A stretch of DNA of 64,000 nucleotides from Eubacteriales bacterium mix99. Lineage in GTDB: Bacteria; Bacillota; Clostridia; Caldicoprobacterales; DTU083. Within the stretch, counting starts at the first letter, position 1. Each line of letters begins with the position of its first letter. The stretch covers positions 1 to 64,000 of the forward strand of contig CP121690.1 of NCBI GenBank assembly GCA_038396605.1. Reading direction: 5' to 3'. This document shows positions 1-9,202 of the stretch, in pieces. A program made the translations under genes and the position numbers. The notes under the pieces were generated by a model. That model did no database searches. It was not told the origin of the DNA and worked only from the letters and a program-made list of their open reading frames with translations.

Positions 1-1
1 G

Positions 2-658
2 CAGCGGGAAAACATTATAAAGTATATGGAAAAGCGTTGTCAGGAGATTTGCAGCGCCAGAAGTATCACCACTCTTCTGTTGGATGCCTGCAATCGATTG
101 TATGAAGGAATGCCGGGAGATGATACGACGATCGGTGTGATCCGGATGCGAAAGCGCAAACAGGTCAACCTGTTGATCGGGCCCCCCCGAAACCCTCTGA
201 AGGATCAGGAGATGATGTCCCGGTTCTTTTCCGAAAAAGGCAGCCATATTGTCTGCGGAGGCACAACCTCCTCCATAGCAGCCAGGTTCCTCGGGAAGGA
301 TATTCAGACCGGGTTGGATTATATGGATCCGAAAATCCCCCCGATTGCAAAAATAGAAGGTGTCGATCTGGTAACCGAGGGAATCATCACCATCAATCAG
401 GTATTGCGCTATGCCCGAAGTGATCCGGGCAGCCAATGCAGTGCCGAATGGAGTGGGAAAAAGGATGGGGCTTCCCGGATTGCGAGAATGCTGCTGGAAG
501 AAGCCACAGACATCCATTTTTTCGTAGGAAAAGCTGTGAATCCGGCACATCAGAACCCTGACCTGCCTGTCGATTTCAATCTGAAAATGAGATTGGTCGA
601 TGAGCTGGCGAAGCGTCTGAAGAAGATCGGAAAGAAAATAGATATCAGCTACTATTAG
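2..658 (+). CDS. SpoIIE-family protein phosphatase, C-terminal part (5' end outside window)
   Basis: The frame is open to the left edge of the window, so this is the C-terminal part of a longer protein. Near its beginning it has GMPGDDTTIGVIRMR, the closing metal-binding strand of a PP2C/SpoIIE Ser/Thr phosphatase domain (the DD pair binds metal). About 165 residues follow that are not part of PP2C; they include a glycine-rich CGGTTSS turn and end in a basic helix. I do not recognise this extension. The stop lies 64 bases before the hydrogenase start on the same strand, so the two are probably co-transcribed. That suggests the phosphatase passes on a redox or hydrogen signal, which is inference from context only. 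Confidence 0.8.
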   Translation, partial: QRENIIKYMEKRCQEICSARSITTLLLDACNRLYEGMPGDDTTIGVIRMRKRKQVNLLIGPPRNPLKDQEMMSRFFSEKGSHIVCGGTTSSIAARFLGKDIQTGLDYMDPKIPPIAKIEGVDLVTEGIITINQVLRYARSDPGSQCSAEWSGKKDGASRIARMLLEEATDIHFFVGKAVNPAHQNPDLPVDFNLKMRLVDELAKRLKKIGKKIDISYY

Positions 659-722
659 ATACGATTGGAATGAGAAATATCCGCTGCTGTAACGTATCAA
701 TCAGAATAGAAAGTTGGGGCTC

Positions 723-2156
723 ATGAAAAGAAAATTTGATACCAGTGTTCAATATTTAAAATACCAGGTGCTGAGGGAAGTTGCCAGGCATGCCTTCGAA
801 GACAGACTGATGGAGTGCTATCATGACATTCCCAATATTATCGTTCCAGGTCCCAAACCAACCATGCGCTGCTGCATCTACAAGGAACGGGCCATTGTGG
901 CGGAGCGCATCAAACTGGCGACCGGCGGCAACCGGGAAAATCCGAATATCGTTGAGGTCATCGACATTGCCTGTGATGAATGCCCGGTGGGCGGCTTTGA
1001 AGTAACCAATGCCTGCCGGGGATGCATTGCCCATTACTGCATGGGTGCCTGCAGGTGCGATGCCATCACTTTTGGGGAAAATCAAAAAGCGCATATCAAC
1101 AAGGATAAATGCGTGGAGTGTGGAAGATGTGCCGGTGTTTGCCCTTACAACGCCATTTCCGACAACAAGCGTCCCTGTGAAAAGGCATGCAAGGTAAAGG
1201 CGATCCATATGAGCGAAAGCAAAACCGCTTCCATCGACAACGACAAATGCATTTCCTGCGGAGCCTGCGTAAACCAGTGCCCGTTTGGCGCCATCATGGA
1301 CAAATCCCTGATTCTTGATGCCATCAACATTCTGAAAAAGAGCCGGAACAATAAAGCCTACAAGGTATACGCCGTGGTAGCTCCCTCCATCTCCAGCCAG
1401 TTCAGTTATGTCAGGCTTGGCCAGGTGATCAGCGGGATAAAGGCCCTGGGCTTTCATACTGTGGTGGAAGCGGCACTGGGTGCCGATATGGTGACCTGTT
1501 CCGAAGCAAAGGAGCTGGCAGAAAAGGGATTCCTGACCAGCTCCTGCTGCCCTGCCTTTGTAAAGCTGATGGAGAAGGAATTTCCCGGGCTTACGAAATA
1601 TATCTCCGGTAATCTTTCCCCCATGGCAGAGATTTCAAGATATATCAAAAAAACAGATCCCTCGGCAAAAGTGATTTTTGTCGGTCCCTGCATTTCCAAA
1701 AAAATGGAGGCCGGAAAAGAGACGGTCCGTCCTTATGTGGACTGTGTCCTGACCTTTGAAGAACTGCAGGCACTCATCGACAGCAGGGAGATTGATCTGG
1801 CCTCCCTTCCGGAAAGTGCACTGGACAATGCCTCTTATTACGGTAGAATTTTTGCACGCAGCGGCGGGGTCGCTGATGCAATCCGTCAGGCACTGAAGGA
1901 GCAGGGCTTGGAGGACTTTGACTACCAGCCGATTTCCTGTGATGGGATTGATGCCTGTAAAAAGGCATTGCTGAGAGCATCGCGAAACGCCCTGCCGGAG
2001 AACTTCATAGAAGGCATGGCCTGTGAAGGCGGTTGTATCGGTGGCCCTGCCTGCCTGACCCATGGGACAAAGGACAGCTCCGAGGTGGATCAATACGGCA
2101 GGAAAGCCAGGGAAAAGACAATCCGGAATGCCATTTGCACATTTGAACCCATTTAA
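723..2156 (+). CDS. [FeFe]-hydrogenase with ferredoxin-type clusters, group B-like
   Basis: The protein of about 477 residues has the three H-cluster motifs: L1 TSSCCPAF near residue 275, L2 GPCISKKME near 320 and L3 EGMACEGGCIGG near 430. The N-terminal half has cysteine groups for [4Fe-4S] clusters, including CVECGRCAGVCP and CISCGACVNQCP. L1 with PAF and L2 beginning GPC rather than MPC fit the group B monomeric enzymes known from anaerobes and not the group A bidirectional enzymes. Expected role: cytoplasmic proton reduction or hydrogen oxidation coupled to ferredoxin. ATG 723 is preferred over TTG 714; neither has a strong ribosome site. The adjacent phosphatase hints at a sensory rather than a bulk metabolic role (inference). 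Confidence 0.9.
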   Translation: MKRKFDTSVQYLKYQVLREVARHAFEDRLMECYHDIPNIIVPGPKPTMRCCIYKERAIVAERIKLATGGNRENPNIVEVIDIACDECPVGGFEVTNACRGCIAHYCMGACRCDAITFGENQKAHINKDKCVECGRCAGVCPYNAISDNKRPCEKACKVKAIHMSESKTASIDNDKCISCGACVNQCPFGAIMDKSLILDAINILKKSRNNKAYKVYAVVAPSISSQFSYVRLGQVISGIKALGFHTVVEAALGADMVTCSEAKELAEKGFLTSSCCPAFVKLMEKEFPGLTKYISGNLSPMAEISRYIKKTDPSAKVIFVGPCISKKMEAGKETVRPYVDCVLTFEELQALIDSREIDLASLPESALDNASYYGRIFARSGGVADAIRQALKEQGLEDFDYQPISCDGIDACKKALLRASRNALPENFIEGMACEGGCIGGPACLTHGTKDSSEVDQYGRKAREKTIRNAICTFEPI

Positions 2157-2185
2157 AAAAGAGATTTCAAAAGAAATGGTCCGTC

Positions 2186-2908
2186 TTATTTTTTGGTATC
2201 CGGCTTTTTTGTGTCAGACATCGTTTCGATGATGAAATCCACTCGCCTGTTCTTTGCCTTGCCGGCTTCGGTCCGGTTATCCGCAATCGGATGAAACTCG
2301 CTGTAACCCACAGCAGAGAACTTTGCCGGTTCGATGGGGGAGCTTTCCGCCAGGTGCTTCAACACGTTGACTGCCCGGCTGGTGGATAATTCCCAGTTGC
2401 TTTGAAATTGCCGGCTGTGCATGGGACGGTTATCCGTATGCCCTTCTATCCGGACCATTTTAATTTGATCCTTATATTCCGTCAGAATGGAAGAAATGTT
2501 ACCCAGCAGCCGGGCAGACTTTTTATTGATATCGGCCCGGCCCGATTCAAAAAGAGCGGAATCCTTTACACGCAGCAGGACTGAATCCTCTCCCTGCTCC
2601 ATAACATTCAGCTGGTCGGAAAGATCCTCTTCCTTAATGTATTTGTTTATGGATTCGATAATCCCATTTTTTGCCGGAAGCAGTCCATCTCCTCCGTTTA
2701 TTGCCTGTCCTTCCGATGCAACGACAACGTTCTCCGTTGCTTCTGCTGCAGACGATGCCGATTTCATGCCCTTGCTGTTCATCATGGCAAAGGAAAACAG
2801 GATGACAAATATCGCAAGCAGATCCGTCATCATATCACTGTAACTGTTCAGCCAGTTGCCATCGTCCTCCTCCATACTTTCTTCCGATTCCCGGTAATCC
2901 CTGGCCAT
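2186..2908 (-). CDS. MotB-like stator / OmpA-domain protein
   Basis: This 240-residue protein has an acidic N-terminus, one membrane helix beginning at about residue 20 (WLNSYSDMMTDLLAIFVILF) and a C-terminal OmpA/MotB peptidoglycan-binding domain containing EGHTDNRP and NRRVDF. The Asp in YSD, residue 25, matches the proton-carrying Asp of MotB. It would anchor an ion channel to the wall. It starts 4 bases after the motA-like stop, so the pair is translationally linked. No other flagellar gene is present in the window, so a non-flagellar TolQR/ExbBD-like role is possible. The tail ends in a short TKKPDTKK repeat. Confidence 0.88.
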   Translation of the reverse strand: MARDYRESEESMEEDDGNWLNSYSDMMTDLLAIFVILFSFAMMNSKGMKSASSAAEATENVVVASEGQAINGGDGLLPAKNGIIESINKYIKEEDLSDQLNVMEQGEDSVLLRVKDSALFESGRADINKKSARLLGNISSILTEYKDQIKMVRIEGHTDNRPMHSRQFQSNWELSTSRAVNVLKHLAESSPIEPAKFSAVGYSEFHPIADNRTEAGKAKNRRVDFIIETMSDTKKPDTKK

Positions 2909-2912
2909 GCCG

Positions 2913-3728
2913 TCATGCCACCTTTCTCAGCCTTGCCCTGGTACGGTTCTGCTGCTGACGCATGTTCTCTGCTTCCTTTTTTGAGAGGAAAGCCATCAGA
3001 GAATCCCGTATTCTCCTAGGATTCTGATTTTCCTGAATGGCAACCAGGCCTTCGATCACGAGCTCTTTTCTTGTTACTTCATCCCGACTCATATTTTTCA
3101 ATCTTCTTGACATGGGAGTGAAAAGAATATAGGAGATAAAAGCTCCGTAAAAGGAAGTAACCAATTCCACCGCCATCAGGGGACCCAGCCTGGTGGGATC
3201 TTCCAGATTAATCAGCATCGGGATAAGTCCCACGTAGGTTCCCAAAAGTCCCAGGGACGTTGCGGTGGATGCTATCATGTCCAGCATGGCATGTCCCTGC
3301 CGGTGTCTTTTCTGCATGAAATAGATCTCGCCTTCCATGGAAGAACGAAGGATATCCTTGTCCGTACCATCCACGATAAGGAGTATGCCTTTCTTCAGGA
3401 ATTCATCGTCCGCATACTCTTCGGCCGTATCCTCCAGGGCAAGGGGCCCTTTTTTCCTGGCAGTTTCGTCGAGGGATACAATGGTATCAATGTCCTTGCT
3501 CAAATCAAAGGACTGCCTGTGAAAAGCCTTTTTCATCACCGGCCCGAGGGTTTTCAGCTTTTCTGCAGGGAACGATACCACCAGAGTTCCCAGTGTGCCG
3601 CCCACTGTAATAAAGATCGAAGTCGCATCTATAAATGTACGTGCATTCCCCGCCAGTTTAATGGAGTAGAGAATACAGAATATCCCGATCGCATAACCAA
3701 CCCATATGGATTTTGAAGACTTTTGCAC
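2913..3728 (-). CDS. MotA-like proton channel component
   Basis: A MotA/TolQ/ExbB-family protein of about 271 residues with an N-terminal helix pair and a second pair in the C-terminal half (MLDMIASTATSLGLLGTYVG and the following helix). The latter is the family's conserved pore region with the TxxGLLGT pattern. GTG at 3728 is chosen because GGGGAGG lies 9 bases upstream; upstream in-frame ATG codons lack such a site. It forms the stator with the MotB-like partner directly downstream. The upstream neighbour araD is unrelated and is separated by a gap that contains a palindrome. Confidence 0.85.
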   Translation of the reverse strand: MQKSSKSIWVGYAIGIFCILYSIKLAGNARTFIDATSIFITVGGTLGTLVVSFPAEKLKTLGPVMKKAFHRQSFDLSKDIDTIVSLDETARKKGPLALEDTAEEYADDEFLKKGILLIVDGTDKDILRSSMEGEIYFMQKRHRQGHAMLDMIASTATSLGLLGTYVGLIPMLINLEDPTRLGPLMAVELVTSFYGAFISYILFTPMSRRLKNMSRDEVTRKELVIEGLVAIQENQNPRRIRDSLMAFLSKKEAENMRQQQNRTRARLRKVA

Positions 3729-3866
3729 TGCTATCAACCTCCCCGATTCCAGCCGCTTCATCCATAAATCCAAATACGGCTTTTTACAGTCCTGCTATTT
3801 GCCATCCGGTAATGCTTATAGATATCCATTCGGCTGTTTTCTGTAAAAGTTGATAGCACGCAGACA

Positions 3867-3880
3867 GGAACCGGTTCCTC
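3867..3880. repeat. Perfect 14-bp palindrome between araD and the motA-like gene
   Basis: AGGAACCGGTTCCT is its own reverse complement and lies 2 bases beyond the araD stop codon. No T-run follows on either strand, so it is not a standard intrinsic terminator. It may be a protein-binding site or a small hairpin in the araD message. Confidence 0.4.
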
Positions 3881-3882
3881 CG

Positions 3883-4575
3883 TTATTTTTTCTGCCCGTA
3901 ATAGGCATTGGAACCGTGCTTCCGGAGAAAGTGACGATCCAGAATGTCTTGTCCGATGGGAGTTGCATCCGGGTTGAGCAGAACCGTATGATACGCCATT
4001 TTTGCCAGTTGCTCCAGCACCACGGCATGATAAACGGCGTCCCCGGCGTTCTTCCCCCAGCAAAACGGTCCATGGCTGTGAACCAATACTCCCGGAACAG
4101 CAACGGGATCCACTGCCCGGAACGCTTCCAGAATAACCTGCCCGGTTTTTTCCTCATAACCTTCCCCGGTCTCATCCCGTGTCATTCTGCGGGTACAGGG
4201 GATTTCTCCATAAAAATAGTCAGCATGAGTGGTTCCCAGTGGGGGAATCGCCATGCCGGCCTGCGCCCATATGGTTGCCCAGGTGGAGTGGGTATGGACA
4301 ATCCCATTGATGCCGGAGAAATTCCGATACAAGGTCAGATGAGTATCCAGATCAGAGGACGGCCGGAGTTCCCCTTCCACTGTCCTGCCATCCAGGTCCA
4401 CCACAACCATATCCTCCGGCTTCATGTCCTGATAGGAAACACCACTGGGCTTTATGACGGCCAAACCTTTTTCCCGGTCCAAAGCACTGACATTTCCCCA
4501 GGTATACAAAACCAGGCCTCTTTCAGGAAGCTCCTGATTTGCCTCCCAAACCTGCTGTTTCAGTTCTTCCAGCAC
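3883..4575 (-). CDS. araD: L-ribulose-5-phosphate 4-epimerase
   Basis: A class II aldolase-fold protein of 230 residues, the usual AraD length. The zinc-binding histidines are visible in VHTHSTW and VHSHGPF, with [14 protein letters not shown] between them, as in AraD/UlaF/SgbE enzymes. It converts L-ribulose 5-phosphate to D-xylulose 5-phosphate and links arabinose or related pentose use to the pentose phosphate pathway. It starts with GTG; a GAGGG lies about 10 bases upstream. No araA or araB is adjacent, so the gene stands alone and its true substrate (L-ribulose versus L-xylulose phosphates) is not fixed by context. Confidence 0.9.
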   Translation of the reverse strand: MLEELKQQVWEANQELPERGLVLYTWGNVSALDREKGLAVIKPSGVSYQDMKPEDMVVVDLDGRTVEGELRPSSDLDTHLTLYRNFSGINGIVHTHSTWATIWAQAGMAIPPLGTTHADYFYGEIPCTRRMTRDETGEGYEEKTGQVILEAFRAVDPVAVPGVLVHSHGPFCWGKNAGDAVYHAVVLEQLAKMAYHTVLLNPDATPIGQDILDRHFLRKHGSNAYYGQKK

Positions 4576-4727
4576 AATCCATCGCCCTCTCTTCCCCTAT
4601 GTTTTTGATTTTATTTTTCTGCTGCTGTCCATGAAAAAAACAGCAGGCTATAAACATGGCATCGAAACGGAGTTTTTAATTTACTTGTTATAATTTGACG
4701 GATACTATCCTGTTCCGTGTGATTTTT

Positions 4728-5372
4728 TTACTTTTCCATAGAATGATTATGGTCCCAGGAGACATAAATCCCATCCTGCCGCCGGATCCTCAGGTTTCCG
4801 CTGCAGAGATCCGTCAGCCGGCTCACCAGAACATCCCAGTCCCGGCGGGTAAGGATCTGCATCTGAACCTTTTCCCCATATTGAACTTCCTGTATGGAGA
4901 TTCCCTCACGGCGGAGAAAATATTCCACACTTCCAAGCAAGCTGTAGTCGATGGTCAGAGTCCCCCGGCTGCTGTATGTCATTTTTACCACACCGGCTTT
5001 TCGGATCGTGTCGGAAGCCGTGCCGCTATATGCCCGGATCAGGCCTCCTGCTCCCAGTTTGATGCCACCGAAATAGCGTACCACAACAACCAGTGTATTT
5101 TTCAGCTCATTCTGCAGCAGAACCTGCAGGATCGGCATGCCGGCAGTGCCGCCCGGTTCCCCGTCATCGGAAAAGCGGCGGATCAGCCCGTCCGCGCCCA
5201 GAACAGCCCCATAGCAGTAATGTGTGGCTCCCGGATATCGCTTCCTGCTGTCTTCCAGGGACAGAGGGATTTCCTCTTCGGACGAAATGAGATAGGTTGA
5301 GCCGATGAACCGGGACCGATTGATCACTCTTTCCTGCGCAACGGATGTCCCTGCCGACAGATAGTCCTTCAT
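4728..5372 (-). CDS. YigZ/IMPACT-family protein (UPF0029)
   Basis: A protein of about 214 residues with the family signature: SDDGEPGGTAGMPIL in the middle and VVVRYFGGIKLGAGGLIRAYS after it. The C-terminal part is the small ferredoxin-like DUF1949 domain. The family is related to eukaryotic IMPACT, a regulator of translation, but the bacterial function is not settled. ATG 5372 is chosen because GGGGAGGGG lies 7 bases upstream; an earlier in-frame start lacks a site. It begins 24 bases after the ABC exporter stop and is probably co-transcribed with it. Confidence 0.9.
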   Translation of the reverse strand: MKDYLSAGTSVAQERVINRSRFIGSTYLISSEEEIPLSLEDSRKRYPGATHYCYGAVLGADGLIRRFSDDGEPGGTAGMPILQVLLQNELKNTLVVVVRYFGGIKLGAGGLIRAYSGTASDTIRKAGVVKMTYSSRGTLTIDYSLLGSVEYFLRREGISIQEVQYGEKVQMQILTRRDWDVLVSRLTDLCSGNLRIRRQDGIYVSWDHNHSMEK

Positions 5373-5396
5373 AAGCAATCCCCTCCCCGTCATCTG

Positions 5397-7190
5397 TTAT
5401 TGTCTGATTGAAAACCCCTGACTGGCCGGATCCGGATGGTTATCGGACTCTTCCGGAGTATACTCCCGGAACTGAGCCTGGTAAAGCTTGGAATAGAGCC
5501 CTCCCAGCTCCATCAGCTCTTCATGGGTTCCCTGCTCGGCAATTCCGTCTTCCGTCAGGACCAGGATACGGTCCGCATTCTTGATGGTGGACAGCCTGTG
5601 GGCGATCACCAGTGTGGTCCGCCCTTTGGACAGGTGATCCAGCGCCTGTTGAATCCGGATTTCCGTCTCATTGTCCAGTGCGGAGGTCGCCTCATCCAGC
5701 AGCAGGATCGGAGGATTTTTCAGAAAAACCCGTGCAATGGAAATCCGCTGCTTCTGCCCGCCGGAAAGACGCGCTCCCCGTTCTCCCACCTGGGTATCGT
5801 ACCCATCGGGCAGACTCATGATAAAATCATGGATATTGGCATTTTTCGAAGCCTGGATCAGTTCTTCCTCCGTCGCATCCACTTTGCCATACTGGATATT
5901 CTCCTTTATGGTTCCGGCAAACAGGAACACATCCTGCTGAACCAGTCCGATATTCTGACGCAGGGATTTCAGGGTGTAACTCCGGATGTCGCTGCCGTCG
6001 ATCCGGATCACACCGTCCTTCACCTCATAAAAACGGGGAATCAGGTGGCAAAGGGTGGTTTTCCCGCCGCCGGAAGGCCCGACCAGGGCAATGGTTCTGC
6101 CGGACGGGATGATGATGTTGATATTCTTCAGGATCTTTTCATTCCCGTCATAGGAAAAGCTGACATGATCAAACTCGATATCCCCATGAACATTTTTCAG
6201 CTCTTTTGCATCCGGCGCATCGACGATGTCGGACTGAATCTCCATAATCTCACAGAATCGCTCCACACCAGTCATCCCCGATTCAAACTGCTGCATAAAG
6301 TTTGCCAGCCGGCGGATGGGCTGCAAAAATACCCCCACATACATAATAAACGCCAGAAGGTCCGCCGTTTCCATCTGCCCCTTATAAATAAAATACCCGC
6401 CGACAGCGACGACGACCACATTCAGCATATTGGAAAAGTACTCGATTCCGGTTTCAAAAACTGCCATGTTCTTATACGAAACATATTTTGAATTGCGGAA
6501 CTGCTGATTCCCTTCTCCAAACTTATCCTTCTCATATTCCTCATTGGTAAAGGACTTGGAAACCCGGATACCGGATATACTGCTTTCCAGCTGCGCATTC
6601 ACATCTGCCAGCTTTACTCTCATGGTCCTGAAAGCCCGGTTCATCCGTTTCCGGTACTTCAGGGCAAACCAGAGCATCACCGGAATGATCAGGTATACAA
6701 TAAGCGCCAGCCGCCAGTCCACAGTGATCAGCATGAAAAAAGACCCGATCAGCATAACCAGAGACAGGAACAAATCCTCCGGTCCATGATGCGACAGCTC
6801 TGCAATCTCATTCAGATCATTCACCATTCTGGACATGAGATGACCTGTCCGGTTTTTGTCATAGAACCGGAAAGGCAGGGTCTGCAGATGGGAAAATAAA
6901 TCCCTGCGCATATCGTATTCGATCCGGACTCCCAGAATATGCCCCCAGTAACTGACGATATATTGCAATCCGGTGCGAACCAGATACATGGCGATCAGAA
7001 TACCGACAAATGTCCAGAACAAATTCACTTTTCCGGCAGGCAGGACCTTCCCCACCACTTCCCTGGTTACCATGGGAAAATAAAGATCAATCAACGAAAT
7101 GGCAAGTGCACAGATCATATCCAGTACAAACAATTTTAAATGCGATTTGTAGTAGGAAAGAAATGTGCAGAACATTTTCTTCTTGCCCAA
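5397..7190 (-). CDS. ABC exporter, fused permease and ATPase (half transporter)
   Basis: A 597-residue type IV ABC half-transporter. Six membrane helices fill residues 1 to about 310; the ATPase domain follows with Walker A GPSGGGKTT, signature LSGGQKQR, Walker B ILLLDEATSALD and the switch His in IAHRLST. All catalytic residues are present, which fits a homodimer. It exports lipids, drugs or peptides; the substrate cannot be read from the sequence. It starts with TTG behind GGAGGAG at a 5-7 base spacing. It is followed closely by the YigZ-family gene and lies 28 bases after phosphoglucomutase. Confidence 0.9.
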   Translation of the reverse strand: MGKKKMFCTFLSYYKSHLKLFVLDMICALAISLIDLYFPMVTREVVGKVLPAGKVNLFWTFVGILIAMYLVRTGLQYIVSYWGHILGVRIEYDMRRDLFSHLQTLPFRFYDKNRTGHLMSRMVNDLNEIAELSHHGPEDLFLSLVMLIGSFFMLITVDWRLALIVYLIIPVMLWFALKYRKRMNRAFRTMRVKLADVNAQLESSISGIRVSKSFTNEEYEKDKFGEGNQQFRNSKYVSYKNMAVFETGIEYFSNMLNVVVVAVGGYFIYKGQMETADLLAFIMYVGVFLQPIRRLANFMQQFESGMTGVERFCEIMEIQSDIVDAPDAKELKNVHGDIEFDHVSFSYDGNEKILKNINIIIPSGRTIALVGPSGGGKTTLCHLIPRFYEVKDGVIRIDGSDIRSYTLKSLRQNIGLVQQDVFLFAGTIKENIQYGKVDATEEELIQASKNANIHDFIMSLPDGYDTQVGERGARLSGGQKQRISIARVFLKNPPILLLDEATSALDNETEIRIQQALDHLSKGRTTLVIAHRLSTIKNADRILVLTEDGIAEQGTHEELMELGGLYSKLYQAQFREYTPEESDNHPDPASQGFSIRQ

Positions 7191-7218
7191 AATATCTCCT
7201 CCAACCTCTTATGTCATA

Positions 7219-8970
7219 TTAAATATGGCCTGCTTCCGGCTGTACCAGACGATACACTGCATCAATCAGAGCCTTGTCCTTTGCATCGGCATCCTCCAGG
7301 CTGTTCCCTGTCACGGAAAAATACAGCTTTACCTTGGGCTCCGTACCGGACGGCCTGGCACAGAACCATGAGCCATCCTCCAGACTGAACTTCAGGACAT
7401 TGGACACCGGCAGGGTCAGCTTCGACTCCCGGCCCGTTTTCACATCCACAGCCTTGCCTGTCAGATAATCCTCAATGCGCACCACCGGCACACCGGCAAC
7501 GGTATCCGGCTCGTTCTCCCGAAGATGGTCCATCATGGCCGTGATTTTTTTCATACCTTCCTTGCCGGCCATCTGAATGGATTTCAATGTTTCCCTGAAA
7601 TATCCGTACCTCTCCCAGAGGGAAACCAGACCGTCATACAGATTCATCCCTTTGGAACGATACCAGGCAGCCATTTCACAGATCAACATGGACGCAATGA
7701 CCGCATCCTTGTCGCGGACAAAATCCCCGGTCAGATAGCCATAGCTTTCTTCATATCCAAAAAGGAACGTATGGGACCCGGTTTCCTCAAATTCCTTGAT
7801 TTTTTCGCCGATAAACTTGAAACCGGTCAGGGTGTCCATGGTCTCCACACCGAAGGATTCCGCAATTTTTCTGCCCATCCCGCCGGTTACAATGGTCTTG
7901 ATGATGCAGCCGTTCTCCGGAAGCGACCCCATCGCCTTCCGCGCGCTCAGATAATAATGAACCAGAAGGGCTCCGGTCTGATTTCCGGTCAGGGTCACAT
8001 ATTTCCCCCGCCTGTTTTTCACCACAACGCCAACCCGGTCACAGTCCGGATCCGTTCCAATGATCAGATCCGCTCCCTGTTTCTCTGCCATGGCAATGGC
8101 CAGGGTGAACACTTCGTTGTTCTCCGGATTTGGATACTCCACAGTGGAAAAGTCGGGATCCGGCTTCTCCTGCTCCGGAACAACGGTGACGTTCTCAAAG
8201 CCCAGTTCCTTCAGCACACGTCGGACCGGTTTGTTGCCTGTACCGTGAATCGGTGTATAGATCACCTTCAGGTTTTTGCCTTCCTTCTCCACCAGCTTCC
8301 TGTCAATGCACAGATCCTTTACCTTCCGGATGTATTTTGAAAGGACCTCTTCCCCGATGAAGCGCAGATAGCCCTTGTCCTTTGCCCACTGCACCGGCAT
8401 ACTGCGGATGTCCCCGAAACCTTCCACAGCATTCACTTCCCGGATGATCTCACGATCCAGGTGAGGCGGGATCTGGCCGCCGTCGCTCCAATAGACCTTG
8501 TAGCCGTTGTACGCCGGAGCATTATGGCTTGCTGTAATGACAATACCCGCTGTCGTGCCCAATTCCCGGACACTGAAGGACAGAACGGGAGTCGGCTGCA
8601 GTTCCGTATACAAATATGTCCTGATTCCATTGGCACACAGAACCTGGGCGGCATCCAGCGCAAAATCCGGGGACTTCCTTCTGGAGTCATAGGCAATGAC
8701 AACGCCGTCTGCCATCGCTTTGTCACCGGCTTTTTTGATATAATTCGCCAGCCCCTGGGTCGCCCTGGCCACGGTGTAACGGTTCATCCGGTTGGAGCCT
8801 GCACCGATAATGCCTCTCAGGCCTCCCGTGCCGAATTCCAGATCCTTATAGAAGCGGTCCTCAATCTCCTGATCTTTCCCCTTCAGCGAGGAAAGCTCCT
8901 CTTTGGTCTCTTTGTCGATCAACGGGCTTTTCAGCCACATCTGATACTTCTCCCTGTAATTCATATTCAT
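7219..8970 (-). CDS. pgcA: Phosphoglucomutase / phosphomannomutase (alpha-D-phosphohexomutase)
   Basis: A 583-residue phosphohexomutase with the catalytic serine loop VITASHNAPAYNGYKVY (the usual Pro after Asn is Ala), the metal loop GTDPDCDRVG, the sugar-binding region and the phosphate-binding loop RPSGTEPKVKLYF at the C-terminus. It interconverts glucose 1- and 6-phosphate and feeds polysaccharide and glycolipid synthesis. Length and motif order match Bacillus PgcA-type enzymes. There are two possible starts six bases apart (8970 or 8964), with GAGG just upstream. It is the first gene of the cluster reading left from the insertion sequence; the IS lies upstream of it and leaves about 100 bases of original promoter region. 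Confidence 0.92.
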   Translation of the reverse strand: MNMNYREKYQMWLKSPLIDKETKEELSSLKGKDQEIEDRFYKDLEFGTGGLRGIIGAGSNRMNRYTVARATQGLANYIKKAGDKAMADGVVIAYDSRRKSPDFALDAAQVLCANGIRTYLYTELQPTPVLSFSVRELGTTAGIVITASHNAPAYNGYKVYWSDGGQIPPHLDREIIREVNAVEGFGDIRSMPVQWAKDKGYLRFIGEEVLSKYIRKVKDLCIDRKLVEKEGKNLKVIYTPIHGTGNKPVRRVLKELGFENVTVVPEQEKPDPDFSTVEYPNPENNEVFTLAIAMAEKQGADLIIGTDPDCDRVGVVVKNRRGKYVTLTGNQTGALLVHYYLSARKAMGSLPENGCIIKTIVTGGMGRKIAESFGVETMDTLTGFKFIGEKIKEFEETGSHTFLFGYEESYGYLTGDFVRDKDAVIASMLICEMAAWYRSKGMNLYDGLVSLWERYGYFRETLKSIQMAGKEGMKKITAMMDHLRENEPDTVAGVPVVRIEDYLTGKAVDVKTGRESKLTLPVSNVLKFSLEDGSWFCARPSGTEPKVKLYFSVTGNSLEDADAKDKALIDAVYRLVQPEAGHI

Positions 8971-9061
8971 TTTCCTCTCTTGTCCCGTGCATGCATTTCA
9001 ATCGTTCTGATTTTTTCTTCTCTTCATATTATCATTCTGCCACATTTCAGTCAAACTGTGC

Positions 9062-9070
9062 AGCAATTTT
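9062..9070. repeat. Left 9-bp target-site duplication of the ISLre2 element
   Basis: AGCAATTTT immediately left of the inverted repeat. An identical copy lies at 10949-10957, as expected for a 9-bp staggered insertion. Confidence 0.9.
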
Positions 9071-9202
9071 GATAGCGTCAATTTACTGTAGGGAAAGAAA
9101 GAATAGAGACATCCTGAAATATTCTTACTAGCAACAGTGGTCTTGATTGATTTCATTAATTTTAACAGCAATCAATCTTGTCAGCTGCATTTATTCCACG
9201 AT

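Noticed and set aside
756-1457. 233-codon open frame antisense to the hydrogenase
   Set aside because: No motif or ribosome site; the opposite strand encodes the H-cluster motifs.
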